From: Megalobrama amblycephala
Taxonomy: Eukaryota > Chordata > Actinopteri > Cypriniformes > Xenocyprididae
DNA length: 64,000 bases
Direction: 5' to 3'
Assembly: GCF_018812025.1 (NCBI RefSeq)
Contig: NC_063045.1
Coordinates: forward strand, 14,938,919-15,002,918
Part shown: positions 12,111-25,200 of the stretch, piece after piece
How positions within the stretch are numbered: the first letter of the stretch is position 1
Layout: the number at the start of each line of letters is the position of its first letter
The notes under the pieces: model-generated
What the model saw: the letters and a program-made list of their open reading frames with translations, nothing else
Told to the model about the DNA's origin: nothing
Databases searched by the model: none
Translations under genes and position numbers: made by a program

Positions 12111-12966
12111 TCACTGAATCAGCCAGAGTGGATACTGAATTAACATCCAACTCACTCACTGAACTTCTGACATGAATCAAAACTTCCTTTTAAACTACTA
12201 AAAGAATCATTAACAAACCAGAGTTGTTAAACTGAATCAGAATGACGAAGATTAATTAAATTCCCATCCCATTTGAAACGCATACACATAATTGCTGCAT
12301 CTCTCAAACTTTACACATACTCACTGCTGAACTAAATAACATTATTTGAAAAAAGATATAAAGGAACGGTTACAGAGCTTCTTATCTCAAGCTGTCGTTG
12401 TCACCATTAGCGCTGATTCTCCTACTGATCACGTACGCTCGGTCCTTTCCAAGGCCGAGATCCTTGGTTCCTTTTTATGATAGTGCATCTCTGTTATTAG
12501 TCATGAGCTCGAGTCAGGGAAGCTAATCTGAAGTGAAAAGCCACTCATGCTCTGATCTATCCAATAAGCCTCCCCTGCCATCAAAGTGCTCTTTGAAGTT
12601 CATGTTCTCCAGACAGATTGGTTCAGGTGTCAGGTCAGAGTTCCTGTAGCCAAAGGTAATGGCAGTCATTTGAAGCCTTCCAATACCTTTATGTTCTTAC
12701 CCGTCCTATCATGTTTATTGCAAGGCAATAAGAACAAGCTTTGTTCTGGTACAAGTTGTGTTTGTTATTTTCCTGTATTCATTTACACAAAATATTGAGG
12801 GACTTTTGCTGGGACATGCAGAAAAACACTGGCTCGGAAAAGTGCTCTGAAAAAAAAAAAAAACATCTACCTACTGTAATGCTATTTATGTCTTTTTAAA
12901 ATAGACTAATAATGAATGAATGTGTTTCTGAACTTTATCTTGCTTTTACGCACAGGTTATTCAACA
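12111..12966. other. Intronic sequence without genes
   Basis: No gene or complete repeat recognised; contains a short A run at about 12850. Confidence 0.4.
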
Positions 12967-13017
12967 CACACACATAGAGAGAGAGAGAGAGAGAGAGAGG
13001 GTTTTTTTTTTTTTTTT
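12967..13017. repeat. (CA)n, (AG)n and T-run cluster
   Basis: A short CA run, twelve AG units at about 12976-12999, then a T run of about 16 bases to 13017. Confidence 0.9.
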
Positions 13018-13097
13018 AAGAGAGATATTTTCATTTTTTAACACATTTATATGTGGACCATCCTTGGTTGGATGCTCTCTCTTGCTCTCTCTTGCAT

Positions 13098-13165
13098 AGT
13101 TCACCTAAGAATGAAAATTCTGTCATCATCTGCAATCGTTACTCGTGTGATATTGATAATTATAT
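13098..13165. mobile_element. MITE end fragment
   Basis: ATAGTTCACCTAAGAATG followed by AAATTCTGTCATCATC is the terminal phrase of the foldback MITE family seen at 4131 and 57342. It is cut off by the following Tc1-like sequence. Confidence 0.6.
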
Positions 13166-13176
13166 CATAAGATATA

Positions 13177-13525
13177 CAGCACTGTGCAAAAGTCTTAGGC
13201 CACCACCAGCTTTGTTGTTTTAGCAAGGTTTTAATGACCATCCATATTTATTTTTTGGTCTTTATTACGATACAATCAGAAAATACAGTACAAAAAAATG
13301 TACAAAAAAGATCAGAACAAAATGGCTTCTTTCAGCAAAAATCAGTATTTAGTGTGATCTCTTGGACTTCTTCCAGTTTCTCAAAGAAGAAAATCTGAGA
13401 AACTTCTCATCAGATTTTGAAAGTTTTCTTGGCCTTCCAGTCATTTTCCATTCCATTTAAGTTTAAGAGAGCCGGCAATTGTTCAAGTGTAAGGGGGGTC
13501 ACTAAATACTTGCCACTTTTCAACT
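13177..13525. mobile_element. Truncated Tc1/mariner-like element
   Basis: Starts after TA with CAGCACTGTGCAAAAGTC, a typical Tc1-type terminal repeat. The interior resembles the terminal-proximal region of such elements. No right TIR and no usable transposase frame are present, so it is a broken copy. Confidence 0.65.
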
Positions 13526-13547
13526 ATAGAAGTCGTTTTTATTTTTT

Positions 13548-14451
13548 TTAAAGGAGCCGTAGAACGTCTTTTTAAAAGATGTAATATAAGTCTAAGGTGT
13601 CCCCTGAATGTGTCTGTGAAGTTTCAGCTCAAAATACCCCATAGATTTTTTTAACTGCCCATTTTGAGCCATAATTATATATGCGCCGATTCAGGCTGCG
13701 GCCCCTTTAAATCTCGTGCTCCCCCGCCCCCGGATCTCGTGCTTGCCTTAAACAGCATAAACAAAGTTCACACAGCTAATATAACCCTCAAAATGGATCT
13801 TTACAAAGTGTTCGTCATGCAGCATGTCTAATCGTGTAAGTATAGTATTTATATGGATGTTTACATTTGATTCTGAATGAGTTTGATAGTGCTCTGTGGC
13901 TAAAGCTAACATTACACACTGTTGGAGAGATTTATAAAGAATGAAGTTGTGTTTATGAATTATACAGACTGCAAATGTTTAAAAAATGAAAATAACGACT
14001 CCATTAATATAGTAATAAACGATGGTAACTTTAACCACATTTAACAGTACATTAGCAACATGCTAACGAAACATTTAGAAAGACGATTTACAAATATCAC
14101 AAAAAATATCATGATATCATGGATCATGTCAGTTATTATTGCTCCATCTGCCATTTTTTGCAATTGTTCTTGCTTGCTTACCTATTCTGTTGATTCAGCT
14201 GTGCACATCCAGACGTTAATACTGGCTGCCCTTGTGTAATGACTCGATCATGGGCTGGCATATGCAAATATTGGGGGCGTACACCCCGACTGTTATGTAA
14301 CAGTCAGTGTTATGTTGAGATTCGCCTGTTCGTCGGAGGTCTTTTAAACAAATGAGATTTATATAAGAAGGAGGAAACAACGGTGTTTGAGACTCACTGT
14401 ATGTCATTTCCATGTACTGAACTCTTGTTATTTAACTATGGGCACCTTTAA
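13548..14451 (+). mobile_element. TIR transposon, copy 2 of 2
   Basis: Ends are TTAAAGGAGCC at about 13549 and GGCACCTTTAA at 14441-14451. The interior is the reverse complement of the copy at 4263-5201. It lacks a short block just inside the right TIR that copy 1 has near 4272-4300. Non-coding: the 65-codon open frame at 14216-14413 is TE sequence. Confidence 0.85.
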
Positions 14452-16146
14452 GACACAACCGACAATGTTTACTAGGATACTCGACGATACAGGCGTTTTT
14501 AATTTTGAGTGAATTGGTCCATTCGAGTGCAGGAAGACATGAAAGAGAGCTCAACTTTGTGTGCTGTCCGAGACGCGGCTTTCAGGGCACGAGCGTCAGA
14601 TAATTAAACTTCCCACACAGTGTGCGAGTAACGAATTCCCTTATGCGTGTTCCAGCACTTGGATATTTACATCTGAATGGCTTAAACTTTCATGGTGATG
14701 CAGCACTGACCCATCAACTGCACAGAGCCTCGTTCACGTTTGTTCACGTGCATGTTGTAACAACATTTCATTGTTATAATTCAAAAAATTGTTACTGACC
14801 AACTGGCGAGTGACCGTTTCATATACTCACATTTGACACTTGCCGAGTGTCAATTGTAAGCCCTATATTTACACACACTTTATTTTTTTAGTACTTTTTA
14901 ATATATAAAATTTCCATGCCAGTGTAAATACTAGCAAGGCGAGTAAAAATCTGAATTACAGGCCCAACCCTGTCAACAACAACAATCCTTTTTTGTTGAG
15001 CCTTGGTAAATGTGACAAAACCCTCTTCACAGCGAGTATTAAAAAAATCCACGGGTACATAACGGGAGAGCACAGTTATCGATGCTAATGTGCTGGACGT
15101 TTTGTTCACGCTTCAAAGCAAAGGTTACAGATCTTCTAACTGCGAGGCTTTTACAACCGACTAGTGAGCACTTCTTTCTCCATTACCTGCACTCTCATTT
15201 GCCTTGCCTGGCGGGATAATCAGCAGCCCATGCCGGACAACATGACACGCGCACACACACAGTTCTCGGTTATAGCGAGCAGGCGTCATTTAAAGCCTTT
15301 TTGCAGTGCCCTCTGAAGCAGCATGGGCTCTCTTTAATGGTGCATTGCTCCTGGAGTCCCCGCCGTACCCATGTGTATCTGCCAAGGTCTGGTGTCTGTC
15401 TGCTGCTCGGGTATTTTTGGAGGTGTGGTAAGCATCATAAATAATGTACCTGTAAATGATACGTGTCTGGTCTAGCTGACAAATGGAGTGAAGGAGCAAA
15501 AAGAAGGGGAAAAAAGCGATTTGAGAGGGCAAGCCCCATCAAGGCATTTGCACCCTTTAGTGTGAAGAAGAATTGCACGACTTGCACACAGAATTTCATA
15601 ATTGAGGCATAAACTGCACAGGAGAGTAGCAAGCATCTATTCCCTAGTGCTTGCTTTTAAGATGCTGATGAATCACATTATAGCGGTGGACCGGTGCCAG
15701 TTCGAAAAATGATGGAGGATGAATTGTTACTAACGAAAGACATATTTATATATAGCTATATACGCTGTACAGACACCAATGGGGGAAAAAAATATTCCCT
15801 CGTTTTCATCAAGCAGTCTTCTCCAGATATCCATTAGTCTCATTTCACACACTTTTTAAGTATCTCTCTTAAAAAGCAGGCAGCATATGCTGTCATTTGA
15901 CTGAACTGTAGCATTTCTTTTCCAACGGGCTACTTTCTTCAGAGTGTTTTAAAGGCTTTTTCAGGCTGAAATTGAAGCATGCTAAATTATAGAATCAAAA
16001 AATTACAGACAAAAGTGCACTTATTGAAAATCTTTCTTACTGATAGATCAGACGGTCCTCGAAACTGCCCCTCATTTGTCCTTAAAATCTCTCTCCATCT
16101 CTCAGTCGATTAGGGTCCTTTGTCGGCTCAAAAGATTGTACTTTTA
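14452..16146. other. Intronic sequence, possible degraded repeats
   Basis: No gene. Parts of 14490-15120 have the look of old TE sequence, but no ends or domain could be fixed. 15170-15660 is more GC-balanced and repeat-free. Short frames on the minus strand here carry no recognisable domain. Confidence 0.35.
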
Positions 16147-16316
16147 CAAAAAAAAAAAAAAAAACTTGAGAATGCAAATATAATACATACTTAAGGTTTG
16201 TAGTATGCGGCACTGCGGATAGTTTGTAATTTGTGTTTATACAATGATGAATTTGTGCATTTAGATCTTAGTAATAATAATAATCAAAAATAAGCAATTA
16301 GAATATTATCTACCAC

Positions 16317-16372
<56 letters not shown>
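16147..16372. repeat. Poly(A) run and (TA)n-(TG)n microsatellite
   Basis: An A run at about 16147-16164, then a TA tract at 16316-16335 passing directly into about 19 TG units ending at 16372. Confidence 0.95.
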
Positions 16373-16375
<3 letters not shown>

Positions 16376-16521
16376 TGAGACACTTAGCTCATGAGACAAG
16401 ACACAAGATTGGGTTCACGAGGACGAGACAAGACAAGATTTTTCACATAGTATTTTTAAGAAATATGCAATGACAATATTAATGACTGGAAAAATAGCCT
16501 GCAGGTGCATTATCAAATGTT

Positions 16522-17548
16522 TTAAAGGTGCAGTATGTAATAATTCTGTCTGCTAGAGGTCGCTAGAAGCCTATTCAAAACAAAGGCGGAGCTTGATGAC
16601 GCCAAGTTTGAGAGCGGTATCTTGGGACATGTGGTCTCCACCTCAACGGACGGTGCAAAAGAATAGGGATTGCAGTCGGGAAGAAATCATGTTCATGGAT
16701 GAGATTATTAACATTACTGTAGTATGAAGCAGAGCAGGACCGAGTGTTGTGGGAGCTGAACGAGGCTGCTGGAGCGATTGCGCAACAAACGCCTCACGAG
16801 CAGCGGAACTTTTATTATGTCACAGTCGCCGGCACTGCTTCTGCTTTTCTGGTCATGATTATGAGGTAACGCAGCTCTGTTTATCATATTAGATACATTT
16901 GAGAGTGTTGAAAATTATGTTATAACGTTACTCTGTGCATTCGTTCGGCTGTGAGACACTTGTTTGAGACACACTGCAGTAAGATAGATCGATTTTAGAA
17001 TATATTAAATGCTGGATGTCTTGTGTTGATGAATGGCATGCAATTAATTTTAAAACATATTGTGTGATGGAGAAAATGCTGTATTACTGTTACTAATAAT
17101 AAAGCTGCATCTGATTATGCTATGTTAGTGTTTTTCTCTGAGGCATGGTAAAGCATGGTACTCACAAAAAAAAAATCAAGAAAATTAGATTTAAACAATA
17201 AGACTAAATGTGTTGAGCTATATAACAACAATTAGATTTATGTCTATAAATATATCAAAACAGTTGTTCCCTTGTCTATTAAAACGTGTAATATTTTAAA
17301 GCGTCCTTGGTGTTTCCATGGTTTCTACAAAATAAAACCGGAAACCGAGGGTAACGCGGGTATGACGCAACTGACAGGCGACTCCTCACACGTCCCAGAG
17401 CCGTGGCTAAAATTGCAATTTTCTCTCGATTTACAAATAGTTGGAAACATCGGGGATATTGTAAGTACTCAAGTGAACAAAATATATAACATTAGCCTAG
17501 TGGTTTTTGGATATTTTACTGCAAAAATATTACATATTGCACCTTTAA
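16522..17548. mobile_element. Complete non-autonomous TIR transposon (about 1.03 kb)
   Basis: The termini TTAAAGGTGCAGTATGTAA and TTACATATTGCACCTTTAA are inverted copies with one mismatch in 19. The body carries phrases of a well-known cyprinid repeat (CTAGAGGTCGCTAGAAGCC, CAAAACAAAGGCGGAGCTTG). No transposase is present. The 122-codon frame at 17272-17640 runs out of the element into flanking DNA and is not a gene. Confidence 0.85.
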
Positions 17549-18098
17549 CTAATCATCTTGTAATGAATGTCATTTCAGTTCTACTTTCTGAGTATGAATT
17601 ATCATATGCATTGAAAGACAACAATATACAAGCAGTGTAAAAGGTTTTGCCACACAACTCAATTGACTGGCTTCTCTCCTGTATGATTTCACATCTCTTC
17701 AGACCTTACTATACATGAATTATGAGCTTCCAGAACTTCTGACAGAGGATGTGTGTGACCTCCTAATTGAAGTCCTGTCCACAAATTGAACATAGAAATA
17801 AAAAAGAACTTTTTCTTAGTCTTATTAAGTGCAAACAATAAGTGCAACCATAATCAAGGTACTCTCTCAGTATTCAAAGTGACAAAAGAGACCAGAGCTA
17901 AGAGGTGGTTACAACTACACAGGCCAGCCTGAGATAGGTTTGATATTGGGAGACAGGCTATTGTATGTAGCGTAATTTGCATGCATCAGGGAGCTTGCGT
18001 TTTACTTTCGCTTTCAAATTCGCGATTGCACGTACTCTGTGTATAAGAAGCAGCAGTGCTAAGCACGCATTTTACAAGTTAAGACACTTATCAGATGC
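17549..18098. other. Intronic gap
   Basis: No gene or repeat recognised. Confidence 0.4.
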
Positions 18099-18515
18099 TT
18101 AAAGCCAGGGACACACCTAACGATTAGCTGAAACATTCTAAGACTGAACTGAACACACATACCGATTGTTTCCTTCGACTGGAGCCGATTTATATACTCA
18201 CACATGGAATTTGAACACCGACTGTAATCGCGGACTGAACGCAACTGGCTCTGACTGGACGCGTTTGAGTGCGATCAGTCATAAGTATCAATTTACATTC
18301 ATAATCGGCCTTACAATCCTTAATGCGGGGCACACATTTAACGACTAGCTAAAACATTCTAAGACTGTGCTCAACATACAAGCGATTGTTTCCTGCGACT
18401 GAAGCCGATTTAAATACTTACACTTGGAATTTCAACACCGACTGTAATCGCATAAGTCATAAGTATCAATTTACATTCATAATCGGCCTTAAAATCGTTA
18501 AGTGTGAGCGCGGCT
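18099..18515. mobile_element. MITE with internally duplicated unit
   Basis: A unit of about 220 bp beginning AACGATTAGCTGAAACATTC (18119) is repeated, diverged, beginning AACGACTAGCTAAAACATTC (18340). The second unit lacks about 45 bp (counterpart of 18229-18275). The outer ends are inverted relative to each other (GGGACACACCTAACGATT against AATCGTTAAGTGTGAGC). Non-coding. Confidence 0.7.
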
Positions 18516-18531
18516 TAAGTGTGTGCGCGGC

Positions 18532-18864
18532 TTAAGGCCCATTCACGCCAAGAACGGTAACTATAAAGATAAGTATATTTGCGTCCACACCAGTGGACGA
18601 TATTGTTCTGTTTATTCTAACCGTGTGCTTGTCTGTCACTTTAAATGCTCGAGCTTGTTACAGCAGGATGGATCCCGATTGGCTGTCAATGTTTATATCA
18701 TTCATCAACTGGATAATATCGTTCTGAAAGTGATTCCAACGATATCGTTTCTCTGTGCCATTATCTTTATAACTGTGGTGTGATCTTTGCTATTCTTTAA
18801 TATTAAGAATGATTTTTAGAACTATATCTCTATCGTTATCGTCCTTAGTGTGAATGGGCCTTTA
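18532..18864. mobile_element. hAT-like MITE (333 bp)
   Basis: The termini TTAAGGCCCATTCACGCC and GTGTGAATGGGCCTTTA are inverted copies, extending with few mismatches for about 25 bp. The interior includes ATATCGTTCTG and GATATCGTTTCTC motifs. The 86-codon frame inside is element sequence, not a gene. Directly abuts the preceding MITE. Confidence 0.8.
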
Positions 18865-19691
18865 GTAATGAATCCTCTGCCACGGTCTTGTCAGTCATCT
18901 CGCCTTACTCTCGTCACGAGATCAGTGAATTCTGATTCCTGCTGTGATACTCTGCTGGTCTATAGACTGAAGTTTAAATCAAAGACAATTATTTTATTTA
19001 TTTTTTTTAAATGGAGAGATCAGTGACTGATCTAGGAAATGTTATGGCCATATAAAAAGCACACAAAAATAAATAATGTGGCCTAATTTCAAATTGCCAG
19101 CAAAATTATTGCGAATATAAGGTGTGTAATATTCAATATATTGCCCTAGTCTGTATACGGTTGACTTCATTCCAAGGTGTGGGGAAATCATGTACAAATT
19201 CAAGAAAATGCAGGGGGAAAAGTGGTTTATAGAAGCAACACGCTGACTAAATCTGAATTCTGACTCGCATTATGTCTAAGGATGCTTGTGCTGTAATCCA
19301 TCCTTGGATTTTACATGTAATATTCATCAGGCTGAGTTTGCTCACTTGCCACAGAAAAACCTTGAGGTATTTTCAGGCCTGCCAAAAAGTGTGTCTGTGT
19401 GTGTGATGTAAGACTCACAGGCAGTGTGTTAGGATGAGCTGGGTCTCAAAGCAGTTCTGGATGTAGTCTGTCGTAATCTCCTCCCATCTGCTAAAGGAGC
19501 TGCTCTCCCCGCACAGCGCCCGGGCCCTGGCCCGCCCCATCTGGGCTTTTCGGACACTCTAATGCGCTACCCTGACCTGTGTGAACTTGTGTGTGTGTCT
19601 ATTTATGTGTCAGCACTGCTGTGTCTATTATATAGTTTTATAAAGAGCATTTCTTAATATTGTGAGTGTGTCTAGGTCAGGTTTTTTATGA
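18865..19691. other. Intronic sequence without genes
   Basis: Mostly featureless. A GC-rich repeat-free block at about 19440-19580 stands out and may be a conserved non-coding element. Confidence 0.4.
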
Positions 19692-19910
19692 TGGCTGAGA
19701 GAGCTCAACGCGCTGCAACTGAAAAAAATACATGCAAATAGGAAAATACACCAGGAAAATTAAGAAAACTTCATAATCAGTTTAACAACACGTGCTGCAA
19801 ATACTCACAACGCAAAGTTGTCAAACTGATGGTGTTTTCTTAATTTGCTGGTGTTTTTTCTATTTGCATGTGTTTTCTTCAGTCAGAGTGAGTTGAGCTT
19901 TCTCAGCCAC
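19692..19910. repeat. Foldback MITE (about 220 bp)
   Basis: The arms are inverted copies: TGGCTGAGAGAGCTCAAC and AAATACATGCAAATAGG on the left pair with TTGAGCTTTCTCAGCCA and CTATTTGCATGTGTTTTC on the right. The apex lies near 19800. No coding capacity. Confidence 0.8.
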
Positions 19911-21199
19911 CGTAGGTTTTACCAACATTGCTGGGATCAACTGGACCCACAAGGATCGTAAAACTTGCCAGCATGGGACAAAGCCAATTGTACTCATGTA
20001 TTATTATTCACTCTTAATCAATGTATATATATTTTTTTTATTATTATATAAATATAATTAATAAATAATATATTGCAATTATCAATTAATATTTGGCCCC
20101 AAATTAATAATTTAATTCTGGCAGATAAAAAAAATGCAACAAAATAATGTGATCAAAAAAACATTTTCTTTAAATTAGATGCACTAAATTAACGCAATTT
20201 TAAAATGTACAGCCCTATTACTTTTTTAATGAAAAACCAAAATGTTTATTTTTAATTTGTATCTATCATTAGCTTTGTATAAAAACAACAGAAGTATGTC
20301 CACATATAAAAAACCAAGTAACCATGTATGCGTGTGTAAAAAGTGGAATCACAAATCAAACTTGTCCTTCATGTGTAAGAAGGTGAGAGTGACAGTTTTT
20401 TTTGTGGCATGCTCGGGCATGTAAGTTGTAATATGTCCTCGTGTGTCCTGAATATGACGGACATATTGTGTGTGCGCATGAGTGTGTTTGGCACTGGAGA
20501 ACATGATAGCTTTAATGAGACGGCTGCATATGAAGGACTGTCATTAGTGCTGAGAGAGGCAGCAGCCTGGTGATTGCAGTGATTTGGCTCCGCTCTTTTT
20601 GACCTGTCCGACCAATCAGAACACATAGAGAGCTCGCTTCAGAGTCTATGCAATCAGCCAGGACATTGGCCCACTTAGCAACAGCCACCCAGCAAAATGG
20701 AGTACACATGTAAGAACAATGTTCTCCAGCAATCATACAGCCTTTGCAATAAATGGCGTAAGATCAAAAAATCTATTTGCATTTTGCTGAAAAATATACT
20801 TCAAGTCCTAGTTTATGCTAGTTAATGCTGGTTATGTATGGTCAGGTTAGTGAACCAATCAAGCAAAGTTTTGCTGCTGAAGATGATAAACCTGCATGAT
20901 ATTTCTGGAATTCTGTCATCACCCTCATGTCTTTCCCAACCCGTATGACTTTATTTCGAAGATCACAAAAGGAGAATGTTTATGCTGCACTTTTCCATAC
21001 AATGAAAGTCAGTGGAGTGTGACACTCTCAAGCTCCAAAATGTACGAAATGCATCAAAATAACCTTGCAACACCGAGGACATGGGTTCAATTCCCATTTC
21101 CATGAACTTGATAAAATGTATAACTTGAATGCAAAATAAATGGGCACTCACTCAAAGGACAATAACTAGTCCACAGCACAACAATAGCGTTAACAACAC
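19911..21199. other. Intronic sequence with a MITE fragment
   Basis: No gene. AT-rich around 20020-20220. At 20904-21010 there is a diverged piece of the foldback MITE family (TCATCACCCTCATGTC, ACAATGAAAGTCAGTG). Confidence 0.45.
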
Positions 21200-21950
21200 A
21201 AAAGGTAATGATACACGGAGCAACTTTTTGAGCAATGTTGCCAGGCAATGTTGCTTGGGCCATTTTCCCATTGAGAATGAGCAACAAATTTATATCTGGA
21301 TACTTTAGATTGGTCATGGGCAATTTTTTGAGATCCTCCAATCAGAATCCTAGCAGCCGATCACGTGACCTGCTTGAAGATTTCAGAAAGAAATTCAAAC
21401 AAGATGGTGGCCTCTCAGTGGCAGTGGAGCGAAGAAAAGGAGAGTGAAATTATATCTTTTTACGCTGGTATGTTGTCATATGTCAACCCAAAACAGGGAG
21501 TTTACCTCATTTAATGCTTAAAATACCACCAAGTGTCCAATTTAATGTGCATTAGTTGAAATTTAGCCATCACATGTTTTCAGTTAAATACTAAAAAGAC
21601 GCATTCTATTTAACGTACATAGTGGCGTAAGCTGTAGGGTGTATGGCACGTGAATTTAGCTTTTGACGCGATCGACGCGGGTTCGAATTCGCCTTTTGCC
21701 ATACTTGCTCTTCTCCCTTTTCCTATCACAAATCAGATCGGAAAGGCATTTATATTTAATAAAAGTTGAAATAAAGTGTTTGTAATAAAGTATTTACTGG
21801 GTTGGCAATAGATTTGCTCCTCTCTGATTGGTTGCTGCCAACTGTCCGTTGCCCTAATTAGTTGTTCTGTGTCTCACCAGATTGCCCATTGATGGCAACA
21901 TTGCCCAGCAACATTGCTCAAAAAGGTGCCATGTGTATCATCACCTAAAG
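21200..21950. mobile_element. TIR transposon carrying a tRNA-like insert
   Basis: The left end (AAAGGTAATGATACACGG, then TTTTTGAGCAATGTTGCC) and the right end (GGCAACATTGCCCAGCAAC, ... GTATCATCACCTAAAG) are inverted copies over about 55 bp. A short relative with the same ends sits at 36331-36547. There is no transposase; the interior is unique apart from the tRNA-like block. Confidence 0.8.
21620..21700 (+). other. tRNA-like, SINE-head-like sequence
   Basis: GGTTCGAATTC at 21680-21690 fits a pol III B box, and GGCGTAAGCTGTAGG near 21624 is a loose A-box candidate at suitable spacing. No proper cloverleaf or discriminator is evident, so this is a tRNA-derived remnant rather than a functional tRNA gene. 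Confidence 0.45.
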
Positions 21951-22210
21951 GAAAGATATAATTGGAATTCCTTTCAGAGCAATTTTTTCCAGCTGATGAA
22001 TGATATATATAAAACAGATAATAAACAGAATGTGTAAATGTAAATAAATGCATTATAAAGCAGTCTATACAACTTGTGCACGGTATTCCAAATCCTTTCG
22101 CATTAAATTTGTGTAACGGTGTGAAGTAACAGATCCCAAAACGGCTTTGAAATCTTGTTCGAGCTTGAGAATATTCAAATTTAGCACTAAACAATTACTT
22201 ATACTGTAGA

Positions 22211-22234
22211 CACATCACATCACATCACATCACA
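22211..22234. repeat. (CACAT)n microsatellite
   Basis: Nearly five perfect CACAT units, read directly. Confidence 0.95.
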
Positions 22235-25200
22235 CTAGGCCTGACATGTCAATGACCAGCTTGATGGTGACTAAATCATGACAGAATTTTATTTATTTTT
22301 CAGGGGGATGGGGGAATTGTTCCTTTATAAACACCTGGAAGCAACACCAAGGATTCTAGATGTGATAAGACTCTTGGAAAAAGAAAATGTAAAAAACAAC
22401 ATCTACGCTATTCAGTCTGACTTGTATTTTCCAAACTCTTTAGTCTGAGACAGAGGAAAATAAGTTTCATCAACCTATCTTCACTCTTCCCACTTGATAC
22501 AAGCAGATAAACCATTATGAGAATGGCAGACTGAAACCCTGCCACCTTTGTCCATGCCTTTCTCTAAGGAAAAAAAGCAAGTAGGGTTTGTTTCTCAAGG
22601 TGATTGTAGCAGTGATAAGGGAGCAGTTCTTATTAGGGGTGACAGCGAAGGGGCTGTGGTGGCAGTACTGACTGGATAACCTTGTGCCTGCTCACCCTTC
22701 TGCGCCAGGCTCCTCTGCCTTGCCTCGACGGGGACACAATCTGCTGGCTGGAATTACCTCGCAGCTGGAGGAAAACTAAACATGATTTCTGACCTTTACT
22801 TCTTGTGTTCAACAGTAACCTTTGGTGGTCCGCTTGCACAGACGGGCTGAAATGAATTCCCGACCGCTGCGTGTACGATTATGTGCATGTTGCGGCTGAG
22901 AATGACGAGAGAATCAGCGGTTGAATGATGTTCCTTCAATTGCCGTCCTCTGTATGGGAACCTGATAGCTTGAAATGTTAATTGAAGCCAATTTGTTTCT
23001 ACAGGGTTTGGAAACCTTAAGATACAAGCTACCTTATTTCTCCTCCCCCAAACGCAGCCACTAAAGCTAATGCAAACTTTGACAATTAGTTTGAAATTAT
23101 ATAGCTATTCATGGAACGAATGCCATGATATATCTTCAAGTGAGCTACCTTATTTCTACTATGGCTGCTAATGCTACTGCAATTGTTGATACTCTGCTAG
23201 AAATGATGTTTCAACTATATGAATGTATCGTCAAGCAAAGCTTTATTCTATGTCCAGGTGTATAGATGACTCAAAGAATAATCACAGCTAGGTGAACGAG
23301 TTCTTAAAAATGTGACTTAGCCTATGCATGTGTGAAGAGGATTAACATATATTTTTCAGACGTTTGGACCAGCCAAGCGTAATTGAAAGCAGTAATCTGG
23401 ACCCATTTTTCCCTTTTCTGAGGAAAAAGCTACAATTACTTCTGCCGTACTCGTCCTTCTATGTTCATTACAGGCTTATTCCACCAACTTCTTCTTTTAG
23501 TGTGAAAGCTAGCATGCTTGTGCATGTTGTAAGAGGTTTCCTTCCGATGAACTCATTATTCCACAGTGTTCACCCCACTCAATGACACACTCCACATCTA
23601 CCCCTGACTGTCACATCCGAGCAAATTCATGCAATCGTGCCCACTATCCTTTAGACTGGAGATAATGCAGGCATGGTGAAGTGCGGCTGAATCTCAACCA
23701 CGAGTGGAACCTAGAATTTAGTCAAGACGCTGAGGGGAAAATTGACCTGTTCCATTTTAGTTGAGAGATTCAGTATGTGCATGTTTTTTCAATATGTGTT
23801 GCAGCACACCAAATTTTCATTCAACACAAATTGGAACTTCTAAATGTATGGCAGGGTGCCAGACCCCTTCCTCTAATAAAAATAATAAACATTAATTTGG
23901 AAAAATGGTGAATTATTAACTTTCAACATTCGAGTCTAAAAAGACATACACAAGAACATGCTAAGAAAATTCAGCAAGTAAAAGTTCTTGTAGTTATTAA
24001 TACTAATACACTATATTATTTCATTTTATACATGTGTTTTTCAACCCTAAAGGGGAACAGGAGGATCACCAAGAGATCAGACAAATTCCATGGACTAACT
24101 TCCATGGACTAACTTTCGGAAAATTCATTTACACTATGGACTGGCCTATGTGGAGCAATTCTGTTATTTCTAGGCTGGAGGAAAAATTAAGAGATGAAAC
24201 CTTTCATCTGGATTATTCTACTCTGAAAAGGGAGAAGATGGTTGGTGATGGGGGTATCTGCTCAAAGGGGTGGGAATTTGGGGGGTAGAAGATCAAAGCG
24301 ACTAAAGCTGATTTATCCTGTGTTAGGGCTCAAATGCCTCTGAGAGGCATTGAACAGCCCTTCAAAAAGCAATAGCAGCCACCTTTATATCCAGCCTGTG
24401 CCAGTCATCAGGCCTGCCTGTGAAGCAAAATCAATCTGTTTCATATCAGAGATACCAGGGGAGAGGGAGAGAGAGTGTGTATGTGAGTGTACAATCTGTC
24501 CCCAAAGCTCTTTTTAATGACACATGCTGCATAACAGAGCAAGGATAGAAAAGTGTTCAATAAGGCAAACATGCTGTTATCTGGAGATGAGGACTAATAT
24601 AAAAGGCTTGGATGGTACAGAGGGAGTTGTCAGTCAAACATACTTTAATTTCTATTTTCAAATTCCCTTCCTTTTCTGCTCAGCATGGACACACTTACTT
24701 GGACAGAAGTCCTTCAAATTCTTGCTAACAAAACAGTCTTGGTACAAGAACCAGACAAACAGAAAGCTAAAGAATATTACCACAAAGTCAAAAGCATGTG
24801 GTTACAATGGCAATTGTTACAAGCACTTAAGGCGCCGTCATGAATTCAAAAATGCACCTTTCATCACTGTTCTTTTAATAATAACCCATCACAGTATTAA
24901 TTTAACTAGGCAGCATGTCAATCAGGTGACCCAACCAGGAGATTCTTTCTAATCCATGACCGTGTGCAGATTGAAATGATTAAAAAATGCATCTAGAAGA
25001 ACAATTTAATCACATTAGCTCTATAGACTTAATAACCACTGACAGAAAGCCCTTGTGGAGAAGGTTCCTTGAGGTTTAGAAGGTCTCTTCCTTTGTTTTT
25101 CTTTGAACAGGTGTGGTGACCTTTCAACCACTTAATGAGATTACGAGAGTAATTAGAACTGGAGCCACCGAGGGTCCCAACAGTCAACCCGCCTGAACTC

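Noticed and set aside
17272..17640. 122-codon open frame
   Set aside because: Starts inside a non-autonomous transposon and crosses its boundary at 17548.
21620..21700. Functional tRNA gene
   Set aside because: B box is present but no convincing cloverleaf; lies within a transposon.
24524..24952. 142-codon open frame
   Set aside because: No recognisable domain, AT-rich, no transcription or splicing signals seen.
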